The notes beneath the pieces were generated by a model, which was not told the origin of the DNA, made no database searches, and worked only from the letters and a program-made list of their open reading frames with translations. Position numbers and translations under genes: made by a program. A stretch of 64,000 nucleotides of DNA from Dehalobacter sp. CP (GTDB taxonomy: Bacteria; Bacillota_B; Desulfitobacteriia; Desulfitobacteriales; Syntrophobotulaceae): assembly GCA_009910795.1 (NCBI GenBank), contig VMEE01000093.1, positions 62,001 through 126,000 of the forward strand. Direction: 5' to 3'. Positions 53,205 to 61,593 of the stretch are shown here, one piece after another (position 1 is the stretch's first letter; every line of letters begins with the position of its first letter).

Positions 53205-54131
53205 ATGAATTGGACTGAGATAGCGGTAACAGTATCATCTGAGGGAGAGGAGGCTGTTACCGATCTTTTATATCGGATAGGCAGCAAGGGTGTGGTTATC
53301 GAATCGCCTGAGCTGATTAATGGGTATGTTGAATCCGGGATCTGGGATTATCACATCTATGCGGACTTGGAAGTAACGGGAAAGTGTGTGGTCAAGGGCT
53401 ATTTCCCGGAGGATGAAAGCTTAAGTCCCAGGATCGCCTCCTTACGGGAAGAACTTCTGCTCTTCAAGGAATTATTTCCGGACTGGATAGTGGAAACGAA
53501 TTCCGTGATGGTGAAGGAAGAAGACTGGGAGAACGAATGGAAGCAATACTTTAAACCAGTCCGAATCGGCAAACGCTTCCTGATCAAACCGACCTGGGAA
53601 CAGGTGGATACGCAGGATCAGGTGGTCATCATTGAGATTGATCCTGGGATGGCTTTTGGGACGGGTACCCATCCGACAACCGCTCTCTGCCTGGAGGAGC
53701 TGGAAGACCATATTCAGGAAGGTTCGGACGTCTTTGATATTGGCACCGGCTCCGGGATCCTGGCTGTGGCGGCCGCCAAGCTTGGCGCAAACGTCCAGGC
53801 CGGAGACATTGACCGCCTGGCTGTGCGGATTGCGCGGCAAAATGCAGCGCTGAATCACATGGAAGATAAAATTAAGGTCGAAACGGGAAACCTCGGTGAG
53901 GTCTTTACGGGGAAAGCTGATGTCGTCATCGCCAATATCATCGCGGATGTAATCATTGAACTCCTGCCTTCCCTGCCTCAGCTGATGAAACCGGAGGGTA
54001 TCCTTCTTGCTTCCGGCATCATTGATACCCGGGAAGACAATGTTCTGGAAAAAATGAATGCGGCAGGTCTCCGCTGTATCGGAAGGCTTGAAGATGCAGG
54101 CTGGGTACTGCTGAAAGCTACGTTTGCTTGA
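53205..54131 (+). CDS. prmA: Ribosomal protein L11 methyltransferase
   Basis: Methylates L11. 308 residues, GGGAG before ATG. N-terminal substrate domain, then DPGMAFGTGTHPTT and SAM motif DIGTGSGILAVAAAKLGA, with VIANIIADVI. 22 bases before the rsmE start; dnaJ-prmA-rsmE-mtaB is the common order. Confidence 0.96.
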   Translation: MNWTEIAVTVSSEGEEAVTDLLYRIGSKGVVIESPELINGYVESGIWDYHIYADLEVTGKCVVKGYFPEDESLSPRIASLREELLLFKELFPDWIVETNSVMVKEEDWENEWKQYFKPVRIGKRFLIKPTWEQVDTQDQVVIIEIDPGMAFGTGTHPTTALCLEELEDHIQEGSDVFDIGTGSGILAVAAAKLGANVQAGDIDRLAVRIARQNAALNHMEDKIKVETGNLGEVFTGKADVVIANIIADVIIELLPSLPQLMKPEGILLASGIIDTREDNVLEKMNAAGLRCIGRLEDAGWVLLKATFA

Positions 54132-54153
54132 GTGTATTGAGAGAGGGAATCCT

Positions 54154-54891
54154 ATGCACCGTTTTAAAATCTCGTCCCGCGAAAAGGACACTTTTAACAT
54201 AACCGGAGAAGAACTTCATCACCTGACGCATGTGGTGCGGCTTGAATGCGGCGCTAAAGTCATGGGCTTTGATAATTCCGGCGGTCAGTGGGTCGGGGTC
54301 ATTGAAGAACTAGCCAGGGACTCAGCTCGCTGCAGAGTTGTTGAAGAGGAATTCCCTGACGTGGAAGCAGAGGCAAGGGTATACCTTGTCATGGGACTGG
54401 CCAAGGGAGAAAAGATGGAGTGGGTCATCCAAAAAGGGACTGAGCTCGGAATGGCCGGATTTATCCCTTTAAGGATGAAACGGTCTGTCCTGCAACTGGA
54501 AGGAACTAAAGCACGGGACAGGGTAGTCCGCTGGCAAAGAATCGCGGCTGAGGCTGTGAAACAATCTCACCGGGTCATCGAACCGGAAATTATGGAAGTA
54601 GCCGATTGGACGCAACTGAAGGGACTGCTGCCGGCAGAGACGCAGTGGCTGATTCCTTATGAAGATGAAAAGACGCACTCCTTAAAGGAAGTGCTTCAGG
54701 GATATGAACCCAGATACCCGATTGCTGTACTTATCGGGGCCGAAGGGGGCTTTGCGCCGGAAGAGGTGGCCTGGGCCGAGGAAAAACTTCAGGCCAGGAG
54801 TGTCTCTTTGGGACCGCGTATTCTGCGGACAGAGACGGCGGCTCTGGCAGCTCTTGTGATGACGCTCGCTTACTTCGATGATCTCGGGTAA
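54154..54891 (+). CDS. rsmE: 16S rRNA m3U1498 methyltransferase
   Basis: SPOUT methyltransferase. ATG 54154 after GAGAGGGA; a longer frame from 54124 overlaps prmA. 245 residues with GEELHHLTHVVRL, IGAEGGFAPEEV and LGPRILRTETAALAAL, the knot motif. Confidence 0.95.
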   Translation: MHRFKISSREKDTFNITGEELHHLTHVVRLECGAKVMGFDNSGGQWVGVIEELARDSARCRVVEEEFPDVEAEARVYLVMGLAKGEKMEWVIQKGTELGMAGFIPLRMKRSVLQLEGTKARDRVVRWQRIAAEAVKQSHRVIEPEIMEVADWTQLKGLLPAETQWLIPYEDEKTHSLKEVLQGYEPRYPIAVLIGAEGGFAPEEVAWAEEKLQARSVSLGPRILRTETAALAALVMTLAYFDDLG

Positions 54892-54915
54892 ATCTGGGGT
54901 AAGTTTGTAGGACAT

Positions 54916-54997
54916 AATATCCGCGTGCCATGGATGGCATAATCCATTCAAAAGCCGTGCTCCAATCACAGCGGAATTGCCCCCCAGCCTGATCATA
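54916..54997. repeat. Repeat-family spacer between rsmE and mtaB
   Basis: Begins with AATATCCGCGTGCCATG (identical to 25767-25783) and ends with CTGATCATA (as 25854-25862); the middle is shorter. Contains ATGGATGGCAT, also at 10777. Confidence 0.65.
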
Positions 54998-55078
54998 TGG
55001 TCGTTTATGTCAGTCTATAAGCCGGAAATAATTCTTATGTTTTCTATACAGGCAGTTATTTGAAGAAGGTTGTATTTG

Positions 55079-56578
55079 TTGCGAGGGAAAGAAGCCAAGC
55101 GTATGAATAACAAAAATAATCAAAAAATAACCGGGAGTAAGGCGAGTTCGGAGAACTTTGATAGCATAGGAAGTGCAGGGAGCTTTGAAGGCCCGGAGGG
55201 CTCAAAAACCCTGAAAGGCTTGAAGGTAAGTTTTCTGACGCTTGGCTGCAAGGTCAACCAGACTGAAAGCGAAGCACTTTCTCAGCTGCTGGCCGGTGAA
55301 GGTTATAAGACCGTCCAGGAGGCTGATTCTGCCGACGTGATCATTATTAATACCTGCACCGTAACCGGTACAGGGAGCATGAAATCCCGTAAGCTCATCC
55401 GCAAGATGGTCAAGGATCATCCGGAGGCGATCATTGCTGTCATGGGCTGCTATGCCCAGCTAAGTCCTGATGAGGTTGCAGGGATCGATGGAGTCGGTCT
55501 GATCATGGGAACTCAGGACCGGAGTTCCCTGCTTCAGTTTTTACGCGATATTCAGGACGAACGTGCTGTCGATGCTTCAGCAAAGAGGCCGATCGAATCT
55601 TTAAGACCTCTCCGAAAGGTCAAAAGCTTTGAGGAAAGCGTAAAATATGAGGAGCTTCCGCTGATCAAAAATGAGAACAGGACACGGGCCATGCTGAAGA
55701 TTCAGGATGGCTGCAGCCAGTTTTGTACATACTGCATCGTACCTTATACCAGGGGGCCGTCACGCAGCCGTGATCCTGAAAATGTCTACCGGGAGGCCAG
55801 GGAACTTCTGAAGGCAGGATACAAGGAAATTGTACTGACCGGTATTCATATCGGCGCCTTTGGCAGGGACTTTGCCCATAAGAATATGAATCTGGGACTT
55901 CTGGTCAGTGAGCTGGTGAAGCTTCCGGGGATGAAGAGACTCCGGCTTGGTTCGATTGAACCGATGGAGTTTTCGCTGGAATTGCTGGAGGTTATTGCTG
56001 TCAATGCAGCAGTATGTCCCCATTTCCATATTCCGCTTCAGAGCGGTTCCGACAAGATCCTGAAAAAAATGAACAGACCTTATACGACAGAGGATTATGC
56101 TGCTTTGCTGAAGCAGATAAGGGCCAGAGTTCCAGACGCGGCAATCGCCTCCGATATTATGGTCGGCTTTCCCGGAGAAACAGATCAGGATTATCAGGAC
56201 AGCCTGCGTTTTGTTGAGAGCTGCGAATTTTCCGGTATTCATGTTTTCCCTTATTCCCGGAGGCCCGGTACGCCCTCGGCGGATATGCCGGAGCAGATAC
56301 CCAACCGTATCAAAACAGCCAGGGTCAGGGAACTGATTCAGATCGGTCAAAAGAGCCGAAGAAAATACGAGAGAAAATTTATCGGAAAACAGCTTGAAGT
56401 AATTTTGGAAAATGTGGATCAAGACGGAAGAGCCCGCGGACATACCCAAAATTATCTGGAACTTCGAATTCCGTCCAGCCTGGCTGAGAGTGATCTCATC
56501 ACTTATACTGTCCGCGAGGAGGATCTGGTTTCTGTCCCGGGAAACGCTGCTAGCCGAGAAATCAATGAAGCTGAATAA
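55079..56578 (+). CDS. mtaB: tRNA (t6A37) methylthiotransferase MtaB
   Basis: Makes ms2t6A37 in tRNA. Three cysteines of the UPF0004 domain (LGCKVNQTES, INTCTVTG, MGCYAQL), radical-SAM CxxxCxxC in CSQFCTYC, and a C-terminal TRAM domain. The start is uncertain: TTG 55079 (or 55076) is well spaced from AAGAAGG; ATG 55103 is the alternative. Up to 499 residues, with a low-complexity N-terminus of about 45 residues rich in N, K, G and S. Confidence 0.93.
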   Translation: MRGKEAKRMNNKNNQKITGSKASSENFDSIGSAGSFEGPEGSKTLKGLKVSFLTLGCKVNQTESEALSQLLAGEGYKTVQEADSADVIIINTCTVTGTGSMKSRKLIRKMVKDHPEAIIAVMGCYAQLSPDEVAGIDGVGLIMGTQDRSSLLQFLRDIQDERAVDASAKRPIESLRPLRKVKSFEESVKYEELPLIKNENRTRAMLKIQDGCSQFCTYCIVPYTRGPSRSRDPENVYREARELLKAGYKEIVLTGIHIGAFGRDFAHKNMNLGLLVSELVKLPGMKRLRLGSIEPMEFSLELLEVIAVNAAVCPHFHIPLQSGSDKILKKMNRPYTTEDYAALLKQIRARVPDAAIASDIMVGFPGETDQDYQDSLRFVESCEFSGIHVFPYSRRPGTPSADMPEQIPNRIKTARVRELIQIGQKSRRKYERKFIGKQLEVILENVDQDGRARGHTQNYLELRIPSSLAESDLITYTVREEDLVSVPGNAASREINEAE

Positions 56579-56664
56579 AGCACAATTTGTCAAATGGTGT
56601 TTAATCTTCTAATATTTTATAATATAATAATTAACAAATGATCCTCAAAATACAAGGAGCTACA

Positions 56665-57522
56665 ATGAAGAAGATCGGGAATTGGAAGAAGCCCCTTATT
56701 ATTGTTTTAATTGTAGTCATTGCGCTGGGTGTATTATTATTAAAAGCACCATTGTACGCACAAGTCCGAAGCTATGCGGTGATGTGGGCTTACACCAAAT
56801 ATGAAAATTCCAAGAGCCTGATGGATAAACAGCAAGTCTCTGTTCAGATCCCGGGCGGTTCCAGTACGGAAGCAAAAGACTGGTACCCGTTTGTCATGGT
56901 ATTTAACGATAATGAAGGTTTTTCGCAGTACACCGGAAGAGACCTTTCCCTGTCGATGATCTATAATTTTGGCGCGTTCAGCTGGAATTACGGTTCGTCC
57001 ACGCTTTACAAGGATGATTCGCCTTATTATGCGAGCTTTTATGGCGGATATCTGATCAAGGACAACTCTGGGCAAAGCAAGTATGGTTTTTCTGCAGATG
57101 GAAAGCTGAATATCAGTGAAATAACGGCTGTAACGGAATATGATTATAAGAAGCTGGTCCTGGACAGCCTGGGCTGCCCTGTCGAGCAGCAAAAAATGGA
57201 TGTTCTTTCCTCCGAGGTCAAGAGCAGAGTCGCATATGCGGGTTATGAGGGCTGGGAACAAATCGATGCAATCATCCTGGTAAACAGTCCGGCCCACAAA
57301 TATGAAGGCAGCCGTCGCGCTTACATTCAGTACGGCAATCCGCTCAAAAAAACCAGCCTGGAGGATTTCCCGCTGATTGCATCCCGTACAAGAATTTATG
57401 TGAGATATTTTGAGGAGTTTGACAGTACAGTCCTTTTGTATATCTTTACTCCTTTTGCAGAGACGCTGGAGCAATGTGACCAGAATATTCTCAGCAAGAC
57501 AGTCATTGCGAAAAGCGAATAA
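56665..57522 (+). CDS. Unknown membrane-anchored protein
   Basis: Not recognised. ATG 56665 after AAGGAG; 285 residues. One N-terminal membrane helix (about 8-27, LIIVLIVVIALGVLLLKAPL), then an extracellular domain rich in Tyr, Phe, Ser and Asp (AFSWNYGSSTLYKDDSPYYA, YASFYGGYLIKDNSG), ending LLYIFTPFAETLEQCDQNIL. No cysteine pair or catalytic motif. TATAAT repeats at 56618-56628 suggest its own promoter. It sits between mtaB and the HIT gene, where no gene is usual. Confidence 0.7.
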   Translation: MKKIGNWKKPLIIVLIVVIALGVLLLKAPLYAQVRSYAVMWAYTKYENSKSLMDKQQVSVQIPGGSSTEAKDWYPFVMVFNDNEGFSQYTGRDLSLSMIYNFGAFSWNYGSSTLYKDDSPYYASFYGGYLIKDNSGQSKYGFSADGKLNISEITAVTEYDYKKLVLDSLGCPVEQQKMDVLSSEVKSRVAYAGYEGWEQIDAIILVNSPAHKYEGSRRAYIQYGNPLKKTSLEDFPLIASRTRIYVRYFEEFDSTVLLYIFTPFAETLEQCDQNILSKTVIAKSE

Positions 57523-57567
57523 CCCGGCAGCAAAGGCCGCCAGGATAAAAAATTGGAGGTTCGGCCT

Positions 57568-57912
57568 ATGGACAATTGTATTTTTTGCAAAATCGTGAAC
57601 AAGGAAATTCCTTTAGCAATCGTCTTTGAAAACGAAGATATCCTGTGTTTTAAGGATATTAACCCCGTGGCGCCTGTTCACATTCTGGTTATTCCGAAAA
57701 AACACCTGACCAGTCTGAATGATCTGACAGAAGATGACATGGCTGTGACCGGCAGGATTTTTGTCCTGATCAAGCAGCTTGCAGTAGAATTCGGGGTCGC
57801 GGAATCGGGCTACAGAGTTGTTGTAAACTGCGGGCCTGACGGAGGTCAGGAAGTCGGACATCTGCACTATCATCTGATCGGCGGCAAGCCGCTGGGCAAG
57901 AAAATCGGCTAA
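57568..57912 (+). CDS. HIT-family protein (HinT-like)
   Basis: Nucleotide hydrolase of the histidine-triad family. ATG 57568 after GGAGG; 114 residues. NCIFCKIVNKEIP at the N-terminus and the triad HLHYHLIGG near the end. Usual neighbour of mtaB and rpsU. Confidence 0.95.
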   Translation: MDNCIFCKIVNKEIPLAIVFENEDILCFKDINPVAPVHILVIPKKHLTSLNDLTEDDMAVTGRIFVLIKQLAVEFGVAESGYRVVVNCGPDGGQEVGHLHYHLIGGKPLGKKIG

Positions 57913-57986
57913 ACATCTTTTGGAAAAACCGTCAGATTAGGACTGAGTTGTGTTTTGATATGCCAAAAAAGCAGGCTCCTTCCAGC

Positions 57987-58015
57987 TTGACGTGTCCATA
58001 TTCATCCTTTATAAT
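57987..58015 (+). promoter_or_regulatory. Promoter for rpsU
   Basis: -35 TTGACG (57987-57992), 17 bases, -10 TATAAT (58010-58015), near-consensus. Confidence 0.8.
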
Positions 58016-58053
58016 TATTTCGTATCATTTACCAGTGGAGGGAGGGATAAAAA

Positions 58054-58230
58054 ATGAGTGAAGTCAGAGTCGGTAAAAATGAATCCCTGGATTCCGCACT
58101 CCGCCGGTTCAAGCGAAATTGTCAACGTTCGGGGGTATTATCGGAAGCTCGCAAACACGAGCATTACGAGAAGCCAAGCGTTAAGAGAAAAAAGAAATCT
58201 GAGGCTGCGCGGAAACGTAAATTCAAATAA
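58054..58230 (+). CDS. rpsU: 30S ribosomal protein S21
   Basis: 58 residues, a short gene easily missed. Starts ATG 58054 after [29 protein letters not shown], then the basic tail [20 protein letters not shown]. Its stop is just before the yqeY ribosome site, so the two form a unit. Confidence 0.96.
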   Translation: MSEVRVGKNESLDSALRRFKRNCQRSGVLSEARKHEHYEKPSVKRKKKSEAARKRKFK

Positions 58231-58245
58231 GGGAGTTGGCTCCAA

Positions 58246-58701
58246 TTGTCCCTGAAGGATCGTCTGGTTGAGGATATGAAGACAGCTATGAAGGCCAAAG
58301 AGGAGGGGAAGGTTAGACTTTCTGTTATCCGAATGGTACGGGCTGCCATCAAATACGCTGAGATAGACAAGAAAATGGAGTTCAACGATGATAATCAGGT
58401 TATCGAGGTTCTTGCCCGCGAGTTAAAAATGCGGCGGGATGCGATGGAACAGTTTGCCAACGCGAACAGGCCCGACAAAGTTCAGGAGCTCGAAGAGGAA
58501 GTCGCCATCCTAATGGAATACTTACCTCAGCAGCTCACTGAAGGGGAAATCCGCGAAATAGCTAAAGAAATCATCGCTGAAACCGGTGCCCAAGGCCCCA
58601 AAGATCTGGGGAAAGTCATGGGAATTATTACGCCGAAGATAAAAGGAAGAGCCGAAGGGAAGCTTGTGAATCAAGTCGTGAGAGGACTCTTGGGTTCCTA
58701 A
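58246..58701 (+). CDS. yqeY: GatB/YqeY domain protein
   Basis: Small helical protein of unknown exact role, related to the tail domain of GatB. 151 residues; TTG start with TAAGGGAG ten bases upstream. LKDRLVEDMKTAMKAKE, KLRLSVIRM-like helix, and GPKDLGKVMGIITPKIKGRA at the C-terminus. It follows rpsU as in many Firmicutes. Confidence 0.94.
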   Translation: MSLKDRLVEDMKTAMKAKEEGKVRLSVIRMVRAAIKYAEIDKKMEFNDDNQVIEVLARELKMRRDAMEQFANANRPDKVQELEEEVAILMEYLPQQLTEGEIREIAKEIIAETGAQGPKDLGKVMGIITPKIKGRAEGKLVNQVVRGLLGS

Positions 58702-58715
58702 AAAAGAGTAGTGAA

Positions 58716-58749
58716 AAACTGCCGCTAAAACATAAGCGGCAGTTTTTTT
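58716..58749 (+). terminator. Terminator after yqeY
   Basis: ACTGCCGCT / AGCGGCAGT stem with loop TAAAACATA-like bases, then seven T. Confidence 0.9.
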
Positions 58750-58789
58750 GTTTTAATTGGTATACTCTGGGTTTAAGCCATAACCCTAA

Positions 58790-58935
58790 CCGCTCTTCGT
58801 CTATTGTGCCATGGACGTTGAAAAGCCGCGCTTCTTATCGAATGCCATGTCGTCCATGACGCATTCGACCCTAGGCACATTCAGTGCCGCCGCGTGCTCC
58901 GCTTGGCCGAGAATAGGCTACATGACGTTAAATCT
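58790..58935. repeat. Repeat-family spacer between yqeY and yqfC
   Basis: Part of the 395-base gene-free stretch 58702-59096. Carries GACCCTAGGCAC and CGTGCTCCGCTTGG in the same order as at 46490, CATGACGCATTC (inverse of 18512) and an inverted repeat around CGAATGCC...GCATTCG. The rest (58936-59096) has one imperfect hairpin, AAATGAGCGAGCA/TGCTCTTTCATTT, and no gene. Confidence 0.65.
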
Positions 58936-59096
58936 GACGTTAAATTTTGCGTCCATTAAGCTATCATATTAAAAATGAGCGAGCATCTGCTCTTTCATTT
59001 TCCTTTGCTCTCCCCTGTTCCTCTGGGTCTCCCGCTAACTGCTTGGACTATTCTCTGCTCCTGGTGCATAGACATGCTATGAAGGGAGTGGTAAGC

Positions 59097-59369
59097 GTGC
59101 TGAAAAGGCTTCAGAAACATGCTGGTGAGATCCTGGAGTTTCCGACGGATGTCCTGGATAACGGACCTAAAATAACCATTATCGGACGCAGTGAGATCAT
59201 CATAGAATATTTTGATGAAGTGGTCGGATTTTCGGATCAGGAAATTACTTTGCGGACTTCCGAGGGTAAACTCTGCCTTAACGGAGATAAATTTATTCTT
59301 ACCGCTGTGCAGGATCATGAGATCAGTATCCGCGGCCGGTTAACCGGACTAAGCTTTGGGGAGGGCTGA
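59097..59369 (+). CDS. yqfC: Sporulation protein YqfC
   Basis: 90 residues from GTG 59097, eight bases after AAGGGAG; the long frame upstream is an artefact. Contains LDNGPKITIIGRSEIIIEY and the beta-rich YabP/YqfC-type fold, ending SIRGRLTGLSFG. Pairs with yqfD, two bases on. Role in sporulation is known from family context, not mechanism. Confidence 0.88.
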   Translation: MLKRLQKHAGEILEFPTDVLDNGPKITIIGRSEIIIEYFDEVVGFSDQEITLRTSEGKLCLNGDKFILTAVQDHEISIRGRLTGLSFGEG

Positions 59370-59371
59370 AG

Positions 59372-60574
59372 GTGTTCGGAAAATTTGGCAGATACCTGCA
59401 CGGAAGGGTAACCATTCAAGCGCAGGGTAAGAATTTAGCTGGATTTATTAATGAGGCGCTTAAAGACAGGATTGAATTTTATAATGGAAAAAAATTGACG
59501 GATAGCTTTTTGGCCGAGATCAATGCCGCAGATTTCAGACGTTTGCGCAAGGCAGCCAAAAAAGCAGGAATCAAAATCAACATCCGGAACAGATACGGGT
59601 TTCCGTTTGTAGCGCTACGCTGGCAAAAACGCAAGGGTCTGATTTTTGGTGTTTTTATCATCATTGCAGCACTCACGGTTCTTTCTCAGTATGTACTTTC
59701 CATTAGTGTGGAAGGAAACAGCAGAGTTTCAGCGGATCAGATTATTGCTGAAGCCGGGAAAGCCGGCTTAAATAAATGGGTGCTGAAAAGTTCCCTTGAC
59801 CTTGATCAGATGAGCAAACAAGTTCAAGAGAGCATACCTGACCTGGTCTGGATGACGATGGAAGAGCGCGGAACGAATATCAAAATCAGAGTCGTCGAAA
59901 AAACCCTGCCGCAAACTGTTTTATTCCAGGGAGATCTTCTGGCAGCCAAAACAGGCTATGTGGAAGATGTGATCGTCATTCAGGGGCAGGCGCTAATTGC
60001 TGAAGGACAGCTGGTTACTGCCGGACAGGTTTTGATCAAGGCTGCAGGAGGAATGACGGAATACAGCTTTGATGTATCTGGTCAGAACAGAGCCAAACAA
60101 AACGCGACCGATGCTCCGGCGGCCAAAGGCTTTGTCCGGGCAAGGGTCTGGTACAGCGCGGACAAGATTATTCCCATGGAAGAAGATAGGACGGAAAAGA
60201 CAGCAAATAGGACCAATGGCTGGGGAATAAAAATAAATAATCGTGTAATAATGATAATGAATCAGGACAGCCCCTATTCAGATTCGATCCAAGAAACCTG
60301 CACATATGCATTGCCCGGTTGGAGGAATTGGCGTTTTCCTGTCGAATTGTTAAAAGTACATTATGAAGAAACTCAAAAAGCACATGTAAGCCGTACAGCA
60401 GCAGAAGCAAAGAAGCTTGCCGAGACCCTGGCCAGGGAGGAATTGAAACAAAAACTGCCTTCAGGGGTCAAAGTACTGCACGATAAAGTCCGGATCCTTT
60501 CATCCAAAAAAGGAACGGAACATGTCAGGGTTGAAATTGAGACCTTTGAAGATATCGCGGTATATAAAAAATAA
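59372..60574 (+). CDS. yqfD: Sporulation protein YqfD
   Basis: 400 residues; GTG start after GGAGGG. N-terminal cytoplasmic region, one membrane helix (about 92-112), then an extracytoplasmic domain with GNSRVSADQIIAEAGKAGLN (POTRA-like) and YVEDVIVIQGQALIAEGQLV. Typical YqfD; translation coupled to yqfC. Confidence 0.93.
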   Translation: MFGKFGRYLHGRVTIQAQGKNLAGFINEALKDRIEFYNGKKLTDSFLAEINAADFRRLRKAAKKAGIKINIRNRYGFPFVALRWQKRKGLIFGVFIIIAALTVLSQYVLSISVEGNSRVSADQIIAEAGKAGLNKWVLKSSLDLDQMSKQVQESIPDLVWMTMEERGTNIKIRVVEKTLPQTVLFQGDLLAAKTGYVEDVIVIQGQALIAEGQLVTAGQVLIKAAGGMTEYSFDVSGQNRAKQNATDAPAAKGFVRARVWYSADKIIPMEEDRTEKTANRTNGWGIKINNRVIMIMNQDSPYSDSIQETCTYALPGWRNWRFPVELLKVHYEETQKAHVSRTAAEAKKLAETLAREELKQKLPSGVKVLHDKVRILSSKKGTEHVRVEIETFEDIAVYKK

Positions 60575-60606
60575 GCAAATATCCTTGCATTTGGAGGAAC
60601 TCACAT

Positions 60607-61587
60607 TTGCGTAATGAATCGAAACTAAACCTGAAAGACAAAGATGAAGCATTAAACCTGTTCGGTCTCGAGGATGTCAACTTAAGATTTCTGGAAGAGC
60701 GTCTTGGTTGTCAGATTGTTTTTCGCAGTGAAGAGATGACGATTTCAGGTGAAGAACAACAGGTCAAGCTTGCCGAAGCAGTCCTCAAACAGCTTCTGGA
60801 CTTAATTCGGAAAGGCAATACACTGACTCTGGCCGATGTAACTTATGTTGTTTCCCAGGTGGAAGAGGGCAGCGTGAAGGATATGGCTCAAAACCTCACC
60901 CATATCATCGCGACGACGCAAAGGGGGCGGCCGATTAAACCCAAGACGCTCGGACAGGCCAAGTATGTTAAAGCCATTGCCAAGGATTCACTCGTCTTTG
61001 GCATCGGACCCGCCGGGACAGGAAAGACCTATCTGGCGGTGGTCATGGCGGTCAAGGCGCTGAGGGCCAAAGAGGTGAACAGGATTGTTCTCACCCGGCC
61101 TGCGGTGGAAGCCGGAGAAAAACTCGGTTTTTTGCCCGGGGATTTGCAGGAGAAGGTCAATCCGTACCTCAGGCCGCTCTATGATGCGCTCTATGATCTT
61201 CTTGGACCGGAAACGACCGCACGGTATATTGAGAAAGGCACGATTGAGATTGCTCCGTTGGCCTATATGCGCGGGCGTACGCTAGACGATTCATTTATTA
61301 TTCTGGATGAGGCCCAAAATACATCTCCGGAGCAAATGAAAATGTTTCTGACCAGGCTCGGATTTGCCTCCAAAGCAGTGGTTACCGGTGACATTACTCA
61401 GGTTGACCTTCCCCGCGGTAATTATTCAGGGCTGATTGAAGTACAACATATCCTGAAAGGTATCGGAGATATTTCCTTCCATTACTTTACTTTGGACGAT
61501 ATTGTACGTAACCCGCTTGTACAAAGCATTATTCACGCTTACGATGCGCAAGATATAAAAGAGGACAAGCAGTCCGGTAAGGATTGA
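60607..61587 (+). CDS. phoH: PhoH-like ATPase
   Basis: ATPase (YbeZ/PhoH family) that works with YbeY in rRNA metabolism. 326 residues; TTG start with GGAGG nine bases upstream. Walker A GPAGTGKTYLA, Walker B FIILDEAQN, motif LTRPAVEAGEKLGFLPGDL. Operon yqfD-phoH-yqfF-ybeY. Confidence 0.96.
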   Translation: MRNESKLNLKDKDEALNLFGLEDVNLRFLEERLGCQIVFRSEEMTISGEEQQVKLAEAVLKQLLDLIRKGNTLTLADVTYVVSQVEEGSVKDMAQNLTHIIATTQRGRPIKPKTLGQAKYVKAIAKDSLVFGIGPAGTGKTYLAVVMAVKALRAKEVNRIVLTRPAVEAGEKLGFLPGDLQEKVNPYLRPLYDALYDLLGPETTARYIEKGTIEIAPLAYMRGRTLDDSFIILDEAQNTSPEQMKMFLTRLGFASKAVVTGDITQVDLPRGNYSGLIEVQHILKGIGDISFHYFTLDDIVRNPLVQSIIHAYDAQDIKEDKQSGKD

Positions 61588-61593
61588 TGGGAC

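Noticed and set aside
58947..59096. 50-residue N-terminal extension of yqfC
   Set aside because: The segment has no ribosome site and unlike composition; GTG 59097 follows AAGGGAG and matches the family start.
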